NCBI GenBank assembly: GCA_005656395.1 | Contig: SRSI01000073.1 | Location: forward strand, 124,001 to 188,000 | Direction: 5' to 3' | DNA length: 64,000 nucleotides | Origin: Strongyloides papillosus | Taxonomy: Eukaryota > Nematoda > Chromadorea > Rhabditida > Strongyloididae | Part shown: piece by piece, positions 13,701-25,033 of the stretch | How the letters are laid out: the number at the start of each line of letters is the position of its first letter | Position numbering within the stretch: position 1 is the stretch's first letter | Program-made: the position numbers and the translations under genes | The notes under the pieces: generated by a model | Database searches by the model: none | What the model saw: only the letters and a program-made list of their open reading frames with translations | Told to the model about the DNA's origin: nothing

Positions 13701-13853
13701 ATTGCTTGAAAACACCATTAAATTTATTTTATTAAATCTAAGTATATATACTCAAAATACAAATAATTAACTATATAAAAAAGTTGTCCAATTATTTTTT
13801 TTATTTGAAGCTAACTTCGAATTACTCTTTTTTTCATCACAATATTACTGATT
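10727..13853. other. AT-rich intergenic DNA in the 7TM array
   Basis: Apart from the mariner relic at 11360-11595 nothing is recognised. No receptor relic with the LSEKFQ/ISENIR words was found in it. Confidence 0.45.
11360..11595 (-). mobile_element. Mariner transposase relic, fragment with internal deletion
   Basis: One minus-strand frame reads VTVKENVE, stop, then MNVIVGTVSNHLKVI, matching the second helix-turn-helix of mariner transposases. It then jumps to LHLPYTPDFLLLSYYFF and REKTFVT, the C-terminal region around PPYSPDLSPTDYH. The catalytic middle is deleted and stops are present. No terminal repeats were identified. The relics at 32481 and 42940 have a comparable jump. Confidence 0.7.
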
Positions 13854-14775
13854 ATGTCTTCTTTAAAAGATCTTGCCGTTATTATTAATATTGCATCATG
13901 CACACCACTGATTTTATTTCTACCAATTGAAGGATTCTTCATTATTAATAAAAGTTATCATATTTATTTTAAATCGCTTTGTTTATCATTAGTATTAGCT
14001 GTTTTATTGCATGTCTATGCGAATTTTATCTTAGACATTTTTTACTTTTTGGATGTTGATACAATATTTCAAAGCAATTCACGATTTCATAGTTTTATTC
14101 TCAATGCTACAAAATATTTTGCTGCATATGGACCATGTATTTGCAGAGAAAATTTGTGGTTAATTTGTTGTGAAAGAATTTACTCAACAATCAAAAGGAA
14201 AAAATACGAACAGATGTCAAATAAATTTGTTGCTTTTATCCTCTTTTGCTTACCTTTCACTTATAGTTTTAATATTGAAAATATTTGTAGAGCATGGCCA
14301 TTCTTTGATGAGAATTATTCAAAAATTTGCTTATTCTCAGAAATGTTGACAACAACAATGTGCATTGGTTTGTATTTTAGATGTAAAACTTTAAAAAAAA
14401 TGACATTTGATAATACATTACAATTATGTGAAAAATACCAAGTAAGTCAAGAAGCTCTTAAATTGATTTCTTTTTTAGTTATCTGAAAGCATTCGAATTT
14501 TAAGATTTTTACTACCGTTAACCGCTGCATTTATCATTGTAAATGTTATAAAGCACGGCCTTTATGTAATACTTAATTTCAACAACGATTATTTAAGAAA
14601 ATTTAAACTTTTTAAGGATTCTATCTTTTTTACTGTTTATTCTATATTTGTTATCAAATTAGTGTATAATAATTTCTTTGATTACAAGAGAAAATGTAAC
14701 AAAATTACTACTACTACACCTCATCAAAGTATAGGTATGACTTTAAAAAATAAATCAAATGTTGACTCATACTAA
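13854..14775 (+). CDS. Sra/Sre-like serpentine 7TM chemoreceptor, member 3 (tail missing)
   Basis: Exon 1 runs 13854-14441 (196 codons) and exon 2 14479-14775, with a 37-nt intron; the total is 294 residues. Exon 1 ends LCEKYQ and exon 2 opens LSESIRILRFLLPL. The post-TM3 stretch is CRENLWLICCERIYSTIKRK, and SFNIENICRAWPFF matches member 2. It is about 35 residues shorter than the others: the C-terminus stops after a Thr-rich stretch and lacks the SYFxxxxxxW tail. No frame disruption is seen inside the receptor body, so it may still be functional, but truncation by decay at the 3' end is possible. Confidence 0.78.
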
Positions 14776-15170
14776 ACAAAAATCTCCACCTTCTTTTGAA
14801 AGTTGAAAGGATATGAGAAGTACATTAAAGAAAATGGTAAAAATTTTTTTTTGTTTTAAATAGAAAAAAAACTTTTTTTATAATAAGATTGACAGGAAAA
14901 GAAAAATAAAACTAAATGAAATATTATAAATTAAATAACATTGTTTCATTTCATAAGCTTTATTTTTTATTAATAATTATATTTAATGCATAAATTATAT
15001 TTTTAAAGCAAAATAATATAAGATTAAATTATAATTTTTATATTTTTTTATTTTTCAACGTATTATTTGTCATCTTAGAAAATATTATTGAAAATATTTG
15101 ATGCAAATTAAAATTCATTTTTAAAATTATTTTTATATGTCTAATTATATATTTTGTCTCATATTATTTT
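14776..15170. other. Short intergenic gap between 7TM genes
   Basis: 395 nt, very AT-rich, with no coding signal. Confidence 0.5.
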
Positions 15171-16255
15171 ATGGCATTATCACGTTCAGATGATAAGATG
15201 GATATTTTTAATATACTACTAGATTCTTTTAATATTTTATTATCATTAACATTACTAACTTTCTTGGGACACGAATTTTATATTTTGACTAAAAACACGA
15301 GTTTTCATTTCAATTTTCGAACACTTTGTTTTGTACTATTAATATCAATTTTTTTAAATGCTGTATCGTCTATTTTTATTGATATTATATTTTTAATTAA
15401 TGAACAAGAAATGTTTTCTAATAATGAGGGAAATTTTCTTTGTTATATTATTTTTTTTGTTAATATTTATAATTTTTATGGAGCTTCTGTTACACGACTA
15501 TGTTTATGGATGATATGTTGTGAAAGAAGTTTAGCAACAGTTATTATTCAAAAATATGAGGGCAAAAATAATAGATATGTGTCTATTATTGTTATTATTA
15601 TACCATTTTGTTATATTTTAAGCTTCATAAAAATAAGAAATTTATTGCCAGAGTACAATAATAATACTAATTTACTAAATTTAATCTTTGAATTTATAAC
15701 GTTATTATTATTAAGTATTTTATTTATTATTCATTCCAAAATGAAGTCTAAATTGTCAACTAGCAATTTAAATCTAAGTGAAAAATACCAGGTTTGTCAA
15801 TATACTTTATTATTCTTAAAAAAAGGATAATCTTTAACTTTTAGATACAAGATAACACAAAGTTATTTAAATGGCTCATTCCCTTAATTTTAATTTTTAC
15901 ATTTATCAACATTTCTTACATAATATATCAATTTGTAACAAAAACTATCTTATCACTCAGTTATAATATCCAATCCCTTCATAATACTTTACTTTTTATT
16001 GCATATATCATTTTTGAAGTTTTTGTCATAACAAAAAGATCTAAGAATAAGAAGAAGAAGACTGTTCAAATTTGTGAAGGAGATATCTGTGTAAGAATTC
16101 CAAAAAATAATCCTAATAAAGTAATCCAAGAAAAATTAAATAAAGCTAAAGAAGGCGGTGGCGGGGAAATAAAATTAGTGATATCAGGGAATAAAACATT
16201 AAGCATGAATTTTGATCAACAAAGTTATTTTAATATTTTACAAAAATCATGGTAA
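15171..16255 (+). CDS. Sra/Sre-like serpentine 7TM chemoreceptor, family member 4
   Basis: Exon 1 runs 15171-15791 (207 codons) and exon 2 15845-16255, with a 53-nt intron; the total is 343 residues. A second Met ten codons in (15198) starts MDIFNILLD and is an alternative start closer to the paralogues. Exon 1 ends NLSEKYQ and exon 2 opens IQDNTKLFKW, a weaker version of the ENIR motif. After TM3 it reads TRLCLWMICCERSLATV. The C-terminus is Lys-rich with a Gly run (GGGG) and ends FDQQSYFNILQKSW, keeping the family tail. It is probably a functional chemosensory GPCR. Confidence 0.8.
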
Positions 16256-19200
16256 TGATTTTTAATATAATTAAAAAAATCTCTTTACTAAATTTTTTAA
16301 AACTTTTAAATTTTGTATAAGTAACAATTTGTCATTATAGTTTTTATATGTGTCATTTCTTATTATTACTACATAAATTCATTTTAATAAACTTTTAATA
16401 ATCAATATATATATAGTTTTAGTTAGATGATAATTTTTCATTTAAAATTTTTATTTCTCTACACATTTTTTCATGTTGTTTTTAGGATAGTTAATTATAC
16501 TGTAATGACATGTGTTTAGAGTAAAATTTTACGTTATGAAACATAATATAAAATAACTAGTAATGATCTTGTAATGTCTACCGTAATGAAGAAAGAAAAA
16601 GAATTGGTTTTTACACAACATTAAATAGCAACTCAATATTAAATTAAAAAGAAGTTTAATAATACAAGAATAACTATAGCAGTAACAAGAAGAAGAAAAA
16701 AATCAAAATATTCAGATTTTGGTTAACAACCTGGTCTTTGGACATGAAAATAATTACATAACTATAATTATTTTATAGTTCCTTATCTTTATTATAATAA
16801 AATTTTTATTTATATTATTGCTTTTAGGCACATCTTCACACATTTTAGGTATCACTTAGCTAAATGATGAGAATCAAACTAGCATGTATCTGTTTGAATA
16901 CTTGTAGCAAAGAATACGCTACACTATAAAAAGTGCAAAGCCATAAAAAAAGTCGGTTATTAAGCTTTAGTAAAACACATTCAAGTTTATTACATAAATC
17001 TTATGGAACTGTATCCTTTTAATTATTTAAAAACAAAATAGCTATATCTATTAATAGAAATAAATTAAGATTCAACTTTAAACTGTATTTGTACTTTTAA
17101 AATATTAAAGAAATTAGTGTTGCATTTAATTTGTTAGTATAATGTTGATAAATAGAAGCTAAAAATAGATGAATAAAATAGCATAATTATATTAAAAACA
17201 TAACTAATAAATAAAAATAAGGGTTTGTACTTGAAAATCAAAATTATGTCCTTATGTAATCATAAATTAATTATTTTATATATGAAAAAACATATTTTAT
17301 TTGATTAATAATTTAGTAAATATAAAATTTATTTTATAAACAACTCTTTTTTTATTTGACATAAAGAACATAAAAAAATTCTTTATTAATGTTAAGTATA
17401 ACTATTAAAAAATATCACAGAAAAGCAAGAAATACTACAGAAAAAAAAATTCATTGACAGATGGTATGATTAAGCATATGATTTAAAGAAAGTTTTAAAC
17501 AATATTAAAATTTAAATGTATTATTTACAAAAAACAACTCTGTTTATGATATTACAATTTATTCAAAAAGCATTAACATAGATACATCAGATAGACTCCT
17601 TGTTCGAGCGTAGCCTTAGATTTATAGTGATCAGAAATATAAATTAACTTCTGAGAGTTACAATACTAATTACAAAAATTGTGTTACAAAAAAGCACAAT
17701 AAAATTAGAAGAATGAGTAGTTATAAAATTAAATTGCAATATGTTAAAACTTTTTTGCTTACAGAAGCTTTCGAAGAATGACCTCCATTTCCTAGAGTTC
17801 TGTATGAGATTTTTTTAGACAATTTAGCTATCATTAAAAAGCTATATTTTACTTTAAATAGTAGAAATGTATCATTTCATTCAGCGTTAAATATGTTTTT
17901 TGAATTCTAACCTTGGAATATTGGTAGGAAATTACCGAAAATTGTAGACCACCATTCTAAAATTAAGCGAAAACAAAGCGATTTCTCTAAACATTCTATG
18001 CAGACTTAAGCACTTTTATATTTATTATTTTTATATGATTTTTGCTTTATTTTTAATTTTATTATTGTGGAAATTCCTACTTTACTTTTTTTATTAGTAT
18101 TCTTAATTACAGTTTGCTTAACTGTAACAAAACTACATTTTGGTAGCCCAAACACTTTACTTAAATTTGCAAATAAGCAATAATGTTTTCTTACTTCTAA
18201 TTTTGTTTAAAAACAATAACTTTAAAATAATAAGTAATATAAATTTAAAAGTTATTAATATTAAAACAATATTTTTACTATTATTTATATTATAACTGAA
18301 AAAAAACAATACGTTATAATAAATATTAGTAGTGCAAGTTATTTTTTAAAAATAACAATTTTTGTATATTGAAATTATACATTATACTTTAAATTATGAA
18401 TTGTTTTTTAGCTATTATTTATGGTTTCTATGAATAGATATTTTGAGTATTGATTTTAATTATTAAAATTTAATATATTAGATAAATAATTTTAGTAATC
18501 ATTGTTCTAATTTATTCACTGTACCACATTGTTCAAATTTTTGTGGAAAACAAAATAATAGAAAATTTTCCCCTATTTATTTTTATAAAATTATTATTAT
18601 ATTCATTTCAAAAGTTATAGATATCTTTTGTGATTCCAAAAATAAATACAACTAATAGGATGAAATACTTCTAAAACAAAGTTGAAGTCTGTAAAATATG
18701 AACTATGATTTGATATCTTTTTCATATATTTAGCCATATCGTAGATGATAATTTGTTAATTTTATTATATTAATATACATTCTACGAATATTATGAAAAA
18801 GCAAATTACTAATCTTTTTATTTCTACCGTCAAAATTTTGCTCATTCACTAAACTGTTTTGTAATAAAAAGTATTAATGAGTGTCAATTAAAATTATGTA
18901 GTAACTGTTAAATGAATTTCAAAGTTCTTATCCATAAATCGAAACGATTAAAGCAAATTTTAATTTATATAAAATTCGTTAAAACTCTAAATATACAATT
19001 AAAATTTTTTTAAGCCTATAGGTAAAAAGAAAACTTCAAACACCATAAAATTAATCTTTTTCTGGAATTATTTCAAAGTAGCAATTAATATTTTTAATTT
19101 AACAAATTTTATTATTAAATTTGTTTAAAAATTATGAACTTTTTAACCTAATACAGTAATTTATTCTTTAATTCACTAATTGTTTCCTGATATTTTTATT

Positions 19201-19947
19201 TATTTTATAGTCACTATCTGTTGTAATCATCTCAAATTAAAATAATTAAATATAAGTCAAATATGTTTTTATTATGTTTAAACTAATAAAAAGCTTTTAA
19301 TTATACTTTTTCTCATTAATAAGTACCATAAAATTAATAAACTGTACATATTTCAATCTAAAGATATAAAGCAAGCAAAATAGAAAAGTTTTAACAAAAA
19401 CAAGTAGCATTTTAAAGTCTAAATAAAAAAAAATAATTTTTATTAATTTTCGTCTAGGCATTGTATACAATTTTATAATATTTTATTGTTAACATAAAAT
19501 TATATTATATATATGCTAAATTATATAAAAATTTGATTTATTTTTTTTACTTTACCAAGTAAAAGTGCAATTTTTTATTCATAGCCGTTTTAAACAGTAA
19601 TTTAAATTAAGCAAAGCAAATAACATAAATTAATAATTAAAATAATGTAATTTCTATTCTATATGTCATCCCACTCACTACAAAACAAAAACTGTATAAA
19701 GCGTTTGCCATTTTTTTCTAAAGCAATTTAGGCATTTCAAACTTCACTTTAACGTTGGTTAATTTTAATTATATTTAATTATTTATGATAAGTATATTAA
19801 TTATTAAATTTCTGAGATTTCCCTACAACAAAAAAAATTAATCGGTTAACATTATTATTCAAATTTAACTAAACTTTTTTTAAAAGTTTCATTGAATATT
19901 TTTATAGTAAGATTATAATTATTAATTAATTTATTGAAAAAAGTAAG
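16256..19947. other. Long AT-rich intergenic stretch in the 7TM array
   Basis: No coding frame with recognisable family features was found. The part around 17560-18010 is slightly less AT-rich and may be old transposon or gene debris, but it could not be assigned. Confidence 0.4.
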
Positions 19948-20985
19948 ATGTTCGATAATGCTACCAAAGTATCTGTTTTGGCTAACTTTATTACAACTCT
20001 ACCAATCTATATTTTTACTATAATATCTATGTTCAATACTTATAAAATGAAAGGATGGCATCTGAATTACAGAACTATCTTTTTTACAATACTAATTTCT
20101 ATTTTAATTCATTCACTTTTTACAACAATAAATGATATTTTTTTGTTAGTAAATACTAATATTAACATTGAAAATCAAAATAATACTTATGAAATGATTT
20201 ATAATGCAGTTGATTTAGTTTCATTATACTCTCCAGGAATTTTAAGGCTTGGAATTTGGTTATTTGTTATTGAAAGATTATTTGCAACTCAATTAAGAAA
20301 AACGTATGAAAAAAAGAAAAGCTCTATTATAGCAACCATTTTTTTTATTGCTCCATTTGGTTATGAACTTGCTTTATATTTTTGTATACAAGCATGGAGT
20401 AGTTTTGAATTTTATTATTTTACTTTATGTATATTAATAGATTTTATTATTCTTATTCTAATTTTATCGCTTCTTTATTTAAACGTTAAACTAAAGAAAC
20501 TGACTTTTCAAAATAATGTTGAATTATCAGAAAAATTTCAGGTAATTTTATGAATGTTGATTAACTTTACTTAATTATAGATTAATGAAAATATTCGTTT
20601 AATAAAATTAATGATACCATTAGTTTTTTCATTTATTTTTATAAACATTATATTCAATTCACTTATTGATTATGGTAGTTTAAAATTTATTTCAAAAGAT
20701 GATTTATTAGCACTGAATGTTACTATATTATTTATGGCATATAATATTTTCCTGGTATATTTATTAATCAAATTTAAGAAAATTAATGACACAAAAGTAG
20801 GATGTCTGAATTCAAATAGCAAAAGGAATGAATTAACTGATACTGCTAATAATAGTCAAAATAATCCAAAAATTAATACAATAGCTGGAAGTGTTAAAAT
20901 TTTTAATGGTGATGGAAAGAAAATTCCAACTCATTATGATCAGAAGTCTTATTTTGAAATGTTTGCTAAATCATGGAACACATAA
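19948..20985 (+). CDS. Sra/Sre-like serpentine 7TM chemoreceptor, family member 5
   Basis: Exon 1 runs 19948-20541 (198 codons) and exon 2 20581-20985, with a 39-nt intron; the total is 332 residues. The start MFDNATKV aligns with the other members. Motifs are GWHLNYRTIFF after TM1, GIWLFVIERLFATQLRKTYE after TM3, NVELSEKFQ at the exon end, INENIRLIKL opening exon 2, and the tail YDQKSYFEMFAKSWN. It is complete and probably functional, and is the last plus-strand member of the array. Confidence 0.83.
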
Positions 20986-21884
20986 TCATTTCATCAACGA
21001 AATTTAAAACCATCCATATTCAAAATATATTATTTCTTGTTTTTTATTACATTATAACATAATTATATTATTTTGAGTAAAAATTTGTTTTCAAAACTGC
21101 ATAAAAGTGAAACTCTTATAATGCTGTTTTTTCTAATAAACATTAAATGTTTTAATAATAATAGATATATTAAACAATACTTTTCTAAAACTCTATATAC
21201 TTTTTACCACACATCTAACTAAATGCTTTTTATACAATCCACTAAGCAATAAAAATATAATTAACATTGTTTATTTATATTAAAAAACTTTAAATGGCAA
21301 GCTTATTTTTGGCTAGAATAGGAAAAAATTTATTTTCTCAACTCCTATTATAAACAAAACCATCCCAGTATGTTAATTCATTTAGAAAAAAAATATAATT
21401 TCTGATAATTCTTATTATAAAAGAAACAAATTGAAAAAATTCTTAAACTTTTTTCTCGTTTTGTATATATAATGACAAAATATAACTTTTTTAATCTTAA
21501 TAATTTTTTTACGATAATTTACTTTCTTTAAAAAATGCCTTTTTTTAAAATGTACTTCAAAATCCTTCCTGGAAATCAATGGGAAATAATATTAAAAAAA
21601 TAAACTTTATGCATTTTTATTCAAGGTATAAAAAAATTTAATTGATATGACTTTAAAAAATATTTTTATTGCTTTTCGTCATCATTTTAACTTAAAATTT
21701 TAAACTAATAATTATGAGTAAATTGTTTAAAAATGCTCTATATAAAAAATTTTATAACTCTAATTAAAATCAGCTTTTAACGATAAATCTTTAAGTATAT
21801 TTTGTAGAGAAAGATTAATCGTTCAAAAAGTTAAAGCATATTGGAGAACAAACTACATAAATTTTTATAATTAAAAGAATTATA
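20986..21884. other. AT-rich intergenic DNA
   Basis: Nothing recognisable before the mariner end at 21885. Confidence 0.45.
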
Positions 21885-22770
21885 TTAGGTTGTCGCAAAG
21901 CTTCTATCGTATTTATTATGAAATTTTTTAAATGATTGTAATTTTAATAAGAAACATGTCTAATTTACAATACATTTTCGAATATAATCTACAACTGGTC
22001 CCTGTTTATTAGCCACCTTATCGATTCCAGATGTGAAGAATTTCCCATCCTTTTTGAAGAAAGTTTCAAAAAAACCAACATTTGTCTCACCAACTTTAGT
22101 GAAGTATCTACCGTCCTAGAAGTTATGTGGAGATAAGAGTATGTAGTGATTAGATAGAGAAACATCTGGAGAATATGTTGTGTGCGAGAGTAATTCATAA
22201 CTTCTCTTATCCAGAATTTTTCTAGTCTTCACTGTCACATGTCGTTATCTTGAAGAACAACGTTTTTGGCATTTTTCGAATTTTATTATTTTTTTTAGAA
22301 TTTTTTGTTTAATTTTAATAGAATTTTACAATAGATGTTATTAAAAGTAGTTAGGAATGATAGAATCTTAAAAAATCTTCATTCGATGCTGAAGCCATTC
22401 AAATGCATGCTTCATTTCCAAGATTCATTTCTTTGTCTTGGAACTTTGAAAACAATCTTAACATAGTTACCGCATCTACTACATCTTCTTCTAATGCCTC
22501 ACATAAATTCTTAGAATCATCAGTTGTCATATGTCTTAGTTGAAACTCTTAGAAAATGCAGTGTCAAAAATGACTTCTGACCACATCCATGTTTAGCAAA
22601 AGAAAATGTAGCATAGACTGTGTAACAACTTGTGATTATACGAATTATAAAGTTAAGAAGTGGTACTATCTAATTATTAAAATAGTTTAATTTTATATCA
22701 ATTGTAGTCATATTTTTTTGATGATTAAAAATGATCGTAAAAATACGACAGAACTTTTGCGACAACCTAA
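21885..22770 (-). mobile_element. Decayed mariner-type element with internal deletion, copy 2
   Basis: The left end is TTAGGTTGTCGCAAAGCTTC and the right end, reversed, TTAGGTTGTCGCAAAAGTTC; both go on with a shared TCGTATTT. Each end abuts TA, the mariner target (21883-21884 and 22771-22772). Minus-strand relics include the N-terminal helix-turn-helix region (22440-22560) and a C-terminal stretch near 22000 reading SGIDKVAN, matching the GINKLV words of transposases. Frames are broken and the catalytic centre is absent. Length (886 bp) and deletion match the copy at 5578-6437. Confidence 0.85.
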
Positions 22771-22838
22771 TATTTTATCATAACATTTAATTTATTTAAT
22801 ATTTAAAAAAAATACAATATAACAATACATTTTTTAAC

Positions 22839-23788
22839 TTAATTTCTAGTCCATTTACAGAGCATATCTCGTTTCATCATTTCTCTAAAATGATTAATCG
22901 TAATTAAAGATAAAAAAATACAAATTCCTTGACCAGCATAATGTAGAAATTGTACTAATATATTTAATCCCAGTGGCATTGTTTGATCTAAATTAGATGA
23001 ACAAAATTATTATTAAATAAAGACATACAAAATGAATAATATAGTAATGCTATAACTGTTGGTACTTGACATATGAAAGGAAAGATAGATTGTATCGTGA
23101 TAGATATAAAAAGATGTTTGCTTTCATTAAATGATTCCTTTGATACAAGATGGCGGTTTCGAATGTTTTTTAACTTCCAAAAAATATAATAGTTTAGAGC
23201 AAATGATATTAATGGCAATATAGCAAGTACAATTAAATTTTCTGTTTCAAAAAATTTGTATAACGGCAAATTTGAAGCAATTCCATATATGCAAATCATA
23301 TTCTTTGTATATCTTAGTTTTAGTTCAAAAACTTGTCCAAAAACGAAATATAACGGTGGGAATAAAAGAATAATAACAATAACGGACATTACGAATTTAT
23401 TTGGAAGCCTTTGTTTTATAACTTTAAAGTAACGAAAGATATTGAAGAAGAATAATGATAAGATAACTATCTCATTTATGTACATATCAATTGTATTCAA
23501 CTTAGCACAGGTATGTTGAAAAATTGATTTTTTTTTGAAATTGTGATATACAATAAATGAATTATAAAAAATATGATAAGAACACAAAAATATGTACTGA
23601 CATGATAATGTCATTACCATAATGCGAAAAAATATTCTTTTTTTGAATTTCGGGTATGTAATACTTTTTATAAAAAAATATAAATTAGTAATAAGTGAGA
23701 AGACATTACATACAAGTGTAATAATGTTGACAGGAATGTACTCTGAATTTACAAAAATATATTTCGGAATAGCGGTTTTATCTTCCAT
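22839..23788 (-). CDS. Serpentine 7TM receptor, second family (possibly Srg-superfamily)
   Basis: Exon 1 runs 23788-23029, then a 41-nt-class intron GTATGT..TTTAG (23028-22988, phase 1), and exon 2 22987-22839. The total is 302 residues. Without splicing the frame ends at once in the intron; splicing adds a last TM (LNILVQFLHYAGQGICIFL) and a tail FREMMKRDMLCKWTRN. At least six other hydrophobic segments precede it, with FISITIQSIFPFICQ opening TM6. It is not related to the six Sra/Sre-like genes. The exact family is uncertain: Srx, Srt, Srv and Srsx are all possible. A sensory GPCR role is inferred. Confidence 0.72.
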
Positions 23789-24519
23789 TTTTTTAAAACT
23801 TAATATAATGATATAATTGTTTAGTAAATTTTAATTTTTAAATATAATATCACATGCGGCTTATAAACATTTATTTTTTCGCATGTTCTGAACCAAGAAA
23901 AAGTAACAGTAAGAAAACCTAACTTTCCATTGAAACAAAATAAATGTTGCTTTTTTGAAATTATTTCCAAGAACTTTCGCACAAATAATTTGCACAATGA
24001 TAAATATGTGTATATTTCTTAATAGTTTCAGAACTTTATACATAATAAAAGATTTTTTCATAAATTAACAGTCACTTTAGAGTTAAAATATTGTGTAATT
24101 TTGTAAAATAAATAAAAAAGATTAAAATGCATCTTTTATTTTTTAAAAACAGATTTCAAAATTTGAAAAGTATCAAAACAAATTGTTGTATTTTAAAGTA
24201 AAATTACGTTTTAAATAATATCAGTCATCATTTAAACAAAGTATTGCTATAATTTCACATTATAGTAACTTTGTAAACAACGCTAATATTCGATGTATTA
24301 TATTGTAAAATACAAAGTTAAAGAAAAATTAAAACATTAGGATTTTAATAAAAAATATATAGAATTAACACCATAGTATATTCCGTTGTATCAATGACAA
24401 TAAAGCTTCATTAAAAGTGTTTTTTTTTAAATGAAATATTGAAAAATAAAATTTTATTAATCAATTTCATTTTTCTATAAGGAATTGTTGTAAAATAATA
24501 TTTTGACATAAAATAATTG
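23789..24519. other. AT-rich intergenic DNA
   Basis: A 66-codon minus-strand frame at 23861-24061 has no recognisable family or clear promoter and is not called. Confidence 0.45.
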
Positions 24520-24738
24520 TTAATTATTTGGTGCTCTAAAATAATTTCCATTGCCTTTTCTGTTTAATGGAATAAATGAATAATAAATAGAGTATGGTCC
24601 GAAAGTACGATAATTCGTTTTAATATTCGAAAAAGCAGAGTATTGTCTTTTTTTCATCAATTCTCCATATCCAGTGATATCCCAAGAATATGATAGTGGG
24701 ACAATCAAAAATAAAAAGGACATAAAAAATAATTTCAT
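24520..24738 (-). CDS. Small secreted protein, unknown function
   Basis: A 72-residue frame with a convincing signal peptide (MKLFFMSFLFLIVPLSYS, cleavage before Trp19). The mature part of about 54 residues has no cysteines and is rich in Tyr, Asn and Ser. It has a KKR tribasic site near 29-31 and an RKG near 61-63 and ends FRAPNN. A TATA box sits about 45 nt before the ATG. Basic sites in a short Cys-free secreted product fit a neuropeptide-like precursor, but no known peptide motif was recognised. An unspliced frame of this size could also be chance. Confidence 0.5.
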   Translation of the reverse strand: MKLFFMSFLFLIVPLSYSWDITGYGELMKKRQYSAFSNIKTNYRTFGPYSIYYSFIPLNRKGNGNYFRAPNN

Positions 24739-24780
24739 ACTAGAAAATATCTGCTTTGGAATAAATTTAATCTCACCTTG

Positions 24781-24788
24781 TTTTATAG
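24781..24788 (-). promoter_or_regulatory. TATA-like box of the small secreted protein gene
   Basis: CCTATAAAAC on the minus strand, about 45 nt before the ATG at 24738, similar in spacing to the astacin and ShK boxes. Confidence 0.4.
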
Positions 24789-25033
24789 GAAAAATTTTTT
24801 CTTCATATCTAATATTATGACAACAATATTTTTAGAATTAATAAAAAAAATAAAACTTTCGTGCAACAAAGAAATGAGATACGCCTAGTTGAGACAAAAT
24901 ATCATAAAGGTTTTATTTCAAAAAATAAAGAAATTCTCTTATAATTTTCTTTCTTTTTAAACTATATGAAAATATTTTTACACTGATAAAAACAAACAAC
25001 ACAAAAAGTAAAAAATAATAAATATGGTGATTT

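Noticed and set aside
16848..16920. tRNA-like stretch with A-box-like TAGCTAAATGATG and B-box-like GTTTGAATAC
   Set aside because: The acceptor ends do not pair and no cloverleaf can be drawn.
23861..24061. 66-codon minus-strand frame next to the second-type 7TM gene
   Set aside because: No signal, domain or promoter support; composition like random AT-rich DNA.
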